From: Torulaspora globosa
Taxonomy: Eukaryota; Ascomycota; Saccharomycetes; Saccharomycetales; Saccharomycetaceae
DNA length: 64,000 bases
NCBI RefSeq assembly: GCF_014133895.1
Contig: NC_050728.1
Span: 186,001 to 250,000, forward strand
Reading direction: 5' to 3'
Both the position numbers and the translations under genes were made by a program. A model generated the notes under the pieces. That model was not told the origin of the DNA. It worked only from the letters and a program-made list of their open reading frames with translations, and made no database searches. Positions 58,251 through 64,000 of this stretch are shown piece after piece (the first letter of the stretch is position 1; every line of letters starts with the position of its first letter).

Positions 58251-60413
58251 TTATTTACATGATTCTTCTGTGTCTGCTTTCTTTTCCTCATCCACCAAGG
58301 AGATCAACGCTTTGGCCATTGAGTCTAGATCGGAAAGTAGACTAACATGCCCGCAAGTAGACTCAATCTTAGCAGCCAGCGGAAAGCCTCTTTGTTCGGG
58401 CAGTAACCATTTGTGGTGCACCACCCCGTCGCCTGGTCCGTAGTAAAAGTTGTTGTAGTTTCCTCGCTTAATGTCGTCTAATCCGTCAATCTTAACACCT
58501 CTGACGGTGGGAACAGATTTGCTGTACACTATTACTAGTGGTGGATAAGTCTTGTCTTTAATGTGGCCGAGGCTATTTAAGTAGTTTTTGGCCCTGCGCA
58601 AAGTTCTGATGAGATATTGTAGGCACTCCTCATATGGCGTTAGGAAAGTTAGCGCTCCGTCTTCCTGGTCGCATTCCTTTCCGTCTTTAAGCCCAATCAC
58701 ATCGGTTGTTGCTGATGAAAATTTGGAGAGCAGCGGAGCCGGATTCAGGACCTTCAGCGGCTTTATTGTGTGTGAAGTGAATGCACTGGGACCAGACAGA
58801 GACCTTAATATAGGGACTGGGTTGATAAGTCCTAACAGATCTTTAACTTCTGCTGATATACCGGGCTGTGGTTGCTTTTCTTTAGACTCCGTTTTGGCCA
58901 TATTTTGTTTCTGGTTTTTATACTCTATAATGGTTGCTCTTTCGTCTCCCTCCTCTTTGCGCGTTAGTTTCATCTCCAATTTCTTCCTGTCTTCATCAAC
59001 CACAGGTGACAATCCCAATTTCACCCACACTGTGGGATCAAAGAAATCTATATGATATTTCTTATAAGTGGTCTTGTTCACAAAGCAAGTCCCATTAGTT
59101 GGCAGAAAATAAAAACTTGATCTCATGAAGAAATTGGCTTCCTTGCTGAGAATTGTTTTATTCATAATGACCTCATCGCCGAATTTCAGTGGACCTAAGA
59201 TGTTGGGACACTCACTGGGTGCTCCAACATAAATAATACCTCTGATCAAATGAGTGTGATCTTGTAGGACCTTGTGAGCTACCATGCCTCCCATTGAATG
59301 AGCAATGATAAAAGTGCCTTTCTTTACTGTTTGAGAATCGTAGATGTCTTGCAGTTTTTGACGAAGCTGCTCAGCAGATATGTCTAAAGATAGGCGCCAG
59401 TCGTACCCATAGTTTTCTACCTCTACGTTGGGGTTTGATTTAAGTTTTTTGATTAGTCGTTTTGAAACGTCAACGGGACCTATATGAGTCAACATTCCGT
59501 CGGGTTTTATTATTCTTTGAGCCTGGGCTTCATCTTCGTCTGTCGGACCTATTAGTAAATCAACTTTTCTAATATTGAGACCTGCTCTGATCGGGATCCA
59601 CACTCTCCTGTTCGTTTTGGCATCCCTCAAGATACTTCCTCGGTAGCCGCCCATCACTAGAAAATTTCCTTCCAATTCGTTCCATATTGTATCGAGTCGC
59701 GTTATTTGATATCCGTCAGATGTCAGATCACCTGTAGAGGAAGTTATATTCTTGAGTGTTTGTTTCAATGATTCCAGCTCAAAAGTTTTCTTGAGTGCTC
59801 TGGCCCTTACATTATCAATTCCCTTTGTGTTCTTGAAAAGTGCTAGCTCTTCTAACGTTGTAATAGATTCTGATCTTTTCAGTTTCTCCTTGATTTTATA
59901 TTTATCTGTAGCCCCATTTTTATCAACAGATTCGTTAGACATCATTGAGCTGACGATGCTGGAAATGGGAGATGACGGTAGAATCGATTTGCCACCGAAA
60001 GGTAATGCAAATGTGAATATTTTATGAGTAGCCCTTTTCTGCTGTATATCCTGCTCGGTTTTGTCGAAATCTGGTTGATTCTTCCCACTGTTCGTTCCAT
60101 AGAGTTGGCCAATTGGTGATGTTGTGCTGGTAGACTGAAGTATGTCACTATCCTCTTCCTCTGGTTCGTCGTCGTATATTGACTTGCCTCTGTAAAGCGA
60201 CTCATGGCTCTTGCTATTTGTTCGAACTTTTGCACCACCTATGAAGAAATCTGGACTAGAATTTTCGCTAACCCCATCTGAAGACGAGCGGAACTTGGTT
60301 TCAGTCATTCTGACCGGCTGATCCGCTCGATCTCGTCTTAAGTCAGAGTCGATCTCGCTGTCTGATAAGCTATAGTAAGATAATTGCTCGGAGCTTGCAT
60401 CTTCATGCTTCAT
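58251..60413 (-). CDS. YJR098C-like alpha/beta-hydrolase (LCAT-related) protein
   Basis: The 720-residue product is the orthologue of the uncharacterised S. cerevisiae YJR098C by position next to JJJ3. The N-terminal ~230 residues are Ser/Asp-rich and probably disordered. From about residue 240 a lipase-like fold appears: GNFLVMGGYRGS (oxyanion loop), IRAGLNIRKVDLLIG, NYGYDWRLSL (the LCAT-family YDWR motif), the nucleophile elbow AHSMGG, and GAPSECPNILGPLKFGDEV. Late motifs include GPGDGVVHHKWLLPE and CGHVSLL, candidates for the catalytic Asp and His. A hydrolase or acyltransferase on lipids is inferred; no substrate is known. I start at the ATG at 60413; seven codons upstream begin with TTG. 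Confidence 0.88.
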   Translation of the reverse strand: MKHEDASSEQLSYYSLSDSEIDSDLRRDRADQPVRMTETKFRSSSDGVSENSSPDFFIGGAKVRTNSKSHESLYRGKSIYDDEPEEEDSDILQSTSTTSPIGQLYGTNSGKNQPDFDKTEQDIQQKRATHKIFTFALPFGGKSILPSSPISSIVSSMMSNESVDKNGATDKYKIKEKLKRSESITTLEELALFKNTKGIDNVRARALKKTFELESLKQTLKNITSSTGDLTSDGYQITRLDTIWNELEGNFLVMGGYRGSILRDAKTNRRVWIPIRAGLNIRKVDLLIGPTDEDEAQAQRIIKPDGMLTHIGPVDVSKRLIKKLKSNPNVEVENYGYDWRLSLDISAEQLRQKLQDIYDSQTVKKGTFIIAHSMGGMVAHKVLQDHTHLIRGIIYVGAPSECPNILGPLKFGDEVIMNKTILSKEANFFMRSSFYFLPTNGTCFVNKTTYKKYHIDFFDPTVWVKLGLSPVVDEDRKKLEMKLTRKEEGDERATIIEYKNQKQNMAKTESKEKQPQPGISAEVKDLLGLINPVPILRSLSGPSAFTSHTIKPLKVLNPAPLLSKFSSATTDVIGLKDGKECDQEDGALTFLTPYEECLQYLIRTLRRAKNYLNSLGHIKDKTYPPLVIVYSKSVPTVRGVKIDGLDDIKRGNYNNFYYGPGDGVVHHKWLLPEQRGFPLAAKIESTCGHVSLLSDLDSMAKALISLVDEEKKADTEESCK

Positions 60414-61003
60414 TGTGAATAGCTTTAGCGTCAAAAGCTAGTTTCTCGAGCTTGGAGAGCTAGTTGAGTATACTCTGTATTTTTTGTATTTTGAACTATG
60501 ATGGCCATAGCTTGGCATTTAAACGTAGCATACAAGGGGAAGTAGAAAGTAGAATAACAGAAAAAAAAGTCAAATGCATGGAACTCAATGGGAGGGGTGG
60601 TTCTTAGTTGATTTGCCTCTTTTGTTGCGTCTGGGACTTTGGCGAAGTTGTCTAAGCCATGGCTTAAGATGTAGAGTGCTTTAGGGAGAGACCTGTTATC
60701 ACGGTTTGAGATATGAAGAAATATAGTTGGTGGATTGGCGTGAAAGGATTAATCTTTGAAGGTTCGGTAACGATTGGTTTCACACTGCTGATATTCTTAA
60801 CTGAGTTATTATGTGTGTTTGAGTTTTGTTGTTATCAGTCGTACCTGTTTATAGCATTCAGCTATGATACTGGTCTCGGGTTGCATGCGAGTTTTGAGCT
60901 ATTGGGGTTTATTGACTGGGTTAAGTGCTGTTGAGGTGATTGATCTTCAAACATTGATGGTCGGTATGGTTTTGTTATTTTTTGGTTTGTCCCATAGAAC
61001 TCA
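60414..61003. other. Intergenic region upstream of the YJR098C-like gene and tRNA-Lys
   Basis: About 590 bp, T-rich near the tRNA. It contains AGGGG runs of the STRE type at 60535-60539 and 60592-60596 and a 73-codon hydrophobic open frame (60713-60934) with no recognisable family. I see no LTR or transposon remnant beside the tRNA. Confidence 0.5.
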
Positions 61004-61097
61004 TCCTTGTTAGCTCAGTTGGTAGAGCGTTCGGCTTTTAAGCGTTGCTTAAATCAAGGATAACCGAAATGTCAGGGGTTCGAGCCCCCTATGAGGA
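61004..61097 (+). tRNA. tK(UUU): tRNA-Lys(UUU) with a 22-nt intron
   Basis: Exon 1 is 61004-61040 and exon 2 is 61063-61097, giving a 72-nt mature tRNA (CCA not encoded). The acceptor stem pairs TCCTTGT with ATGAGGA (with wobbles), the D arm is GCTCAGTTGGTAGAGC, and the anticodon stem TTCGG/CCGAA encloses CTTTTAA with anticodon TTT at 61037-61039. The T arm is CAGGGGTTCGAGCCCCCTA. The intron sits at the canonical place after base 37. The internal A box (TAGCTCAGTTGG) and B box (GGTTCGAGCC) are intact. Confidence 0.97.
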
Positions 61098-61104
61098 GTT
61101 CTTC

Positions 61105-61110
61105 TTTTTT
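61105..61110 (+). terminator. RNA polymerase III terminator of tRNA-Lys
   Basis: A run of six T residues begins 8 bp after the tRNA 3' end, as expected for RNA polymerase III termination. Confidence 0.85.
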
Positions 61111-61265
61111 GTCGTTTTGAGTGATGATTGAACTTTGAGTTGAAGATTCGACTGTTGATGAAAAATCTGGTATTAAGCTAAAGGTGTTCAACTTTGCAAG
61201 ATGGTAATTATTCGTTTGACGAGTCGTTGCGAGTTTGAATTGTTTCGAGTAGATCGAAACGTTGG

Positions 61266-63506
61266 ATGAAGAATTTTGGATTCAGCGTACGAAAATTCAT
61301 GTCAACTGGTAAAGTAGCGCAACCAAAATGGATTGAACCAAAGGTTCATAAAGAAAGACCTTGCTTGAAACTGTACAACAGTTTAACTCGGGAAAAAGAA
61401 GTCTTTGTGCCAAAATCTGGCGGTAAACTTGTGACATGGTATTCTTGCGGGCCTACCGTTTATGACGCTTCTCATATGGGACATGCGAGAAACTATGTCT
61501 CCATTGACATCAATAGAAGAATTTTGTCTGACTACTTTGGATACAATGTGAAGTTTGTTCAAAATGTGACTGATATTGATGATAAGATTATCGTGAGAGC
61601 TAGACAAAACTATCTTTTTGATAAATTTGTTTCGCGGAGTGAAGAGCATAATATGGGTGATGTTGTTGATGCTTTGTCTGTCTATGTTGCAAAAAATATG
61701 AACTTGTCTGGTTTAGAAACTATTGAGAGCATTCGTTCAGCCATTGAGACACTTAATGTGGATGAAGAGAAGTTAAAAAATCCAAAGTTCAATATGCATT
61801 ATAACGCAGTCATGAGGGCGTTGAAGGCGCTGGAAAGTCTGGAAAAGAAAGGGTTTAATGATGACATCAAAGATATCTATGTGCCATTTCTTGATTCTAA
61901 GTTTGGGTCATCTGTAACCGACCCGGAGATTTTTCGAAAGCTGCCCGCTTATTGGGAAGAGCAGTTCGACAATGACATGAGAAGGCTTAACGTGCTGCCC
62001 CCTACGGTTACTACTAGAGTGTCTGAGTATGTTCCAGAAATTATCGAATTTGTGAAGAAGATCATTGACAATGGATATGGGTATGCTACGGATGATGGGT
62101 CAGTTTATTTTGATACTGTAAAGTTCGATTCTTCGGAAAAACATGATTATGCAAAGAATCAACCGTGGAATAAAGGCCAGCTCGATTTGATCAAGGAAGG
62201 TGAAGGCAGTTTAACCTCGTCTAACGGCGGGAAGAAGTCAGCGAATGATTTTGCGTTATGGAAGGCTTCAAAACCGGGCGAGCCACGTTGGATTTCTCCT
62301 TGGGGCTCAGGCAGACCTGGGTGGCATATAGAGTGTTCTGTTATGGCTAGTGATATTTTGGGAGAGTGTATGGATATTCACTCTGGTGGAATCGATCTGG
62401 CTTTCCCTCATCATGATAACGAGATGGCTCAGTCAGAAGCTTGTTTTGAGAGTGAGCAATGGGTTAACTATTTCTTACACACCGGTCACTTGCATATTGA
62501 AGGACAAAAGATGTCCAAGTCGTTGAAGAATTTCATCACAATTGATGAAGCCCTCGAAAAATATAGTTCGAGACAATTGAGGTTGGCCTTTTTGTTAACT
62601 CAGTGGAATAATCAGCTTGATTTCAAGGAGAGTCTTTTACTGGAGGTTAAGAGTCTCGAGAATATGTTTTCCAATTTCTTTAAGAATACGAGGGCTTTGA
62701 AGTCTGACGATAGCTCGCGCGTTAGTAAAAAGCTTGGATCTCGTGAGAAGGATTTGTTAAGCTATCTGGAAAAGGTTGAGGAAGATATCGATTGTGCTCT
62801 TTGTGACAATTTATCCACTCCTCAGTGCATGAAGTTGCTAAGCGAGCTGGTGAACAAGAGCAACACTTACATATCAGATGCCGGTGCTGATGTGAGAACA
62901 GAGGTTTTAGTTGCTGTGTGCAAATATATCTCAAAGTTTTTTGGAATAGCAGGTATTCCAATACGAGAAGACCAACTAGGATGGTATGAAGGTGACGTGA
63001 GGCAGGAGAACAACAAGGAGGAGCAGATTCTGCCATATGTGCAATGTTTGGCCAAGTTCAGAGACCAGGTGAGACAGTTTGCAATTGACAATAGAGATCC
63101 GAAGAAGTTTTTAGAATTGACAGACAAACTGAGAAACGAGGAGCTTTTGAACCTCAACGTGTTGCTTGATGATAGAAGTGGCCAGGGAGCCCTGGTGAAA
63201 TTGATCAGCGAAGAAGAGAAGGTCCGTATAGTTGAGGAAGCTAGACAGGAGACTGAGAAGAGGCAAGCGAAAAAGGCTAGCGAAGAGGCAAAAAGGCGAG
63301 AACGAGAAGCGAAAGAGAAGGAAAGACTGGAGAAGGCCAAAATTCCGCCGCAGGAGCTGTTCAAGCAGCCGGAGTTGTACTCGGAGTGGGACGAGGACGG
63401 CATTCCGACCAAAGATAAAGAAGGAAATGCCATAACAAAGAGCATGACCAAGAAATTGAAGAAGTTATGGTTACAACAGGAGAAGCTATACAAGTCTGTA
63501 AACTAG
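61266..63506 (+). CDS. CRS1: Cysteinyl-tRNA synthetase Crs1
   Basis: A class I aminoacyl-tRNA synthetase charging tRNA-Cys; predicted length 746 residues (767 in S. cerevisiae). The zinc-binding and active-site CGPTVYD starts at Cys61. The HIGH motif is HMGH at 70-73, and the KMSKS motif is KMSKS at 415-419. A zinc-binding GWHIECS lies between. The eukaryotic insertions (about 125-230) and a Lys/Glu-rich C-terminal tail (EEAKRREREAKEKERLEK) are present. Two starts are possible: Met1 at 61266 gives MKNFGFSVRKF, an acid-free basic leader, and Met12 at 61299 gives MSTGKVAQPKW. In S. cerevisiae one gene makes both mitochondrial and cytosolic forms from alternative starts, and this arrangement suggests the same. 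Confidence 0.97.
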   Translation: MKNFGFSVRKFMSTGKVAQPKWIEPKVHKERPCLKLYNSLTREKEVFVPKSGGKLVTWYSCGPTVYDASHMGHARNYVSIDINRRILSDYFGYNVKFVQNVTDIDDKIIVRARQNYLFDKFVSRSEEHNMGDVVDALSVYVAKNMNLSGLETIESIRSAIETLNVDEEKLKNPKFNMHYNAVMRALKALESLEKKGFNDDIKDIYVPFLDSKFGSSVTDPEIFRKLPAYWEEQFDNDMRRLNVLPPTVTTRVSEYVPEIIEFVKKIIDNGYGYATDDGSVYFDTVKFDSSEKHDYAKNQPWNKGQLDLIKEGEGSLTSSNGGKKSANDFALWKASKPGEPRWISPWGSGRPGWHIECSVMASDILGECMDIHSGGIDLAFPHHDNEMAQSEACFESEQWVNYFLHTGHLHIEGQKMSKSLKNFITIDEALEKYSSRQLRLAFLLTQWNNQLDFKESLLLEVKSLENMFSNFFKNTRALKSDDSSRVSKKLGSREKDLLSYLEKVEEDIDCALCDNLSTPQCMKLLSELVNKSNTYISDAGADVRTEVLVAVCKYISKFFGIAGIPIREDQLGWYEGDVRQENNKEEQILPYVQCLAKFRDQVRQFAIDNRDPKKFLELTDKLRNEELLNLNVLLDDRSGQGALVKLISEEEKVRIVEEARQETEKRQAKKASEEAKRREREAKEKERLEKAKIPPQELFKQPELYSEWDEDGIPTKDKEGNAITKSMTKKLKKLWLQQEKLYKSVN

Positions 63507-63510
63507 TTAC

Positions 63511-63876
63511 TTATTTCTTGTTTAATCTTTTCTTCGCCACTTTGAACTTGTTCATTGGATCATCCTTGTCGTATCTTGACGCTTTGGCTTTGTTAGCCGT
63601 CGGTATACGCTTTTCTGTAGAGTTCTTGCGTTGGAGCTTGGGTTTTTCCTGTGGCAAAGATTTTGTCTCTGGCTGTTTAGGAACATCGTACATCCATTCT
63701 AACCCTGTCTTGGACTTTGCGGTAGCCAAGTCATTGAGTTCTCGTTCCTTGGCTGCCTGGCGTATTTTCTTCTCTTCTTCTAGCGCCTCTTGCTCTTTCT
63801 TTTGCACTTTCTGCCTGTTCTTCGCAAGCTTTGGGTTCCACGACTTCAACAGGTTGAGATCACTTGAGCCTGCCAT
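63511..63876 (-). CDS. CWC25: Spliceosome factor Cwc25
   Basis: Cwc25 joins the activated spliceosome after Prp2 and is needed for the first step of splicing, near the branch helix. The 121-residue product (179 in S. cerevisiae) opens MAGSSDLNLLKSWNPKLAKNR, the diagnostic N-terminus. A charged helix follows, then SGLEWMY-like TGLEWMYDVPK, and it ends with the conserved DDPMNKFKVAKKR block. The shorter length reflects loss of the linker and tail after that block. I start at the ATG at 63876; upstream in-frame codons begin with TTG. Only 4 bp separate its stop from that of CRS1. VPS75, which lies between them in S. cerevisiae, is absent here. Confidence 0.93.
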   Translation of the reverse strand: MAGSSDLNLLKSWNPKLAKNRQKVQKKEQEALEEEKKIRQAAKERELNDLATAKSKTGLEWMYDVPKQPETKSLPQEKPKLQRKNSTEKRIPTANKAKASRYDKDDPMNKFKVAKKRLNKK

Positions 63877-64000
63877 CGTTTCAATAGCACTATACAAGTA
63901 TACAAGCGATATACGTCTGTGGAAGTAGTGGACTATAGAGACGGTTGTTTAAAAACCGTGAATCTTGATGTTTTTCTTTTGCATGCCCAGCTGGGTGGTC

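Noticed and set aside
60713..60934. 73-codon hydrophobic open frame upstream of tRNA-Lys
   Set aside because: The region is T-rich, which by itself yields hydrophobic frames; there is no recognisable family and no conserved neighbour supporting a small membrane protein.
62867..63493. 208-codon open frame antisense to CRS1
   Set aside because: Ser-rich shadow frame created by the Lys/Glu-rich CRS1 tail; the sense strand is clearly conserved coding sequence.
1..64000. Centromere, Ty/LTR element, CRISPR-like array or transferred bacterial gene cluster
   Set aside because: No CDEIII-like sequence beside a long AT-rich block, no LTR ends, no spaced repeats, and every large gene is a conserved yeast gene.

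Overview
The window is nuclear DNA from a budding yeast of the family Saccharomycetaceae. Genes are dense and almost intron-free. The one clear spliceosomal intron has a consensus TACTAAC branch point, and there is one intron-bearing tRNA-Lys(UUU). Nearly every long reading frame is recognisable as an orthologue of a Saccharomyces cerevisiae gene. The gene order interleaves blocks that sit on different S. cerevisiae chromosomes: YNL268-YNL245 with YGR046-048, YGL128, YHR155/156, YDR058, YGR255 and YJR097/098. This is the pattern expected of a lineage that did not undergo the whole-genome duplication (Lachancea, Torulaspora, Zygosaccharomyces or a relative). I cannot fix the genus from sequence alone.

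Layout. 0-6.6 kb: 3' end of a basic amino-acid permease (LYP1/CAN1 family), PIK1, TAM41 and spliced IST1. 6.8-17.3 kb: TFC4 and UFD1 on a shared promoter, a large BRE4-like membrane protein, CWC23 and YIF1. 17.6-30.4 kb: POL2, ORC5, LIN1, LTO1, ATX1 and DSL1. 30.9-39.6 kb: SIP3, a gene-free stretch of about 1 kb, TGL2, a cyclophilin-RRM protein of the PPIL4 type, and COQ6. 40-54.1 kb: FOL1, GIS2, RTC4, TEX1, MRPL17, NRD1 and RAD50. 54.1-55.7 kb: a decayed MPA43-type carbohydrate kinase gene. 55.7-64 kb: RPA49, JJJ3, a YJR098C-like lipase-fold protein, tRNA-Lys, CRS1 and CWC25.

The genes do not form one pathway. They cover replication and repair (POL2, ORC5, RAD50), RNA polymerase I and III transcription (RPA49, TFC4), RNA processing and export (CWC23, CWC25, LIN1, NRD1, TEX1, the cyclophilin-RRM protein), membrane traffic (PIK1, IST1, YIF1, DSL1), lipid metabolism (TAM41, SIP3, TGL2) and cofactor synthesis (COQ6, FOL1).

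I found no undescribed multi-gene system. The items most worth a second look are: the MPA43 pseudogene at its ancestral position between RAD50 and RPA49; the PPIL4-like gene, which S. cerevisiae lacks to my knowledge; an open, acid-free, arginine-rich leader in front of the FOL1 ATG that suggests a mitochondrial isoform started at a non-AUG codon; a hairpin of about 70 nt upstream of JJJ3; and over-represented intergenic CACGTG sites.
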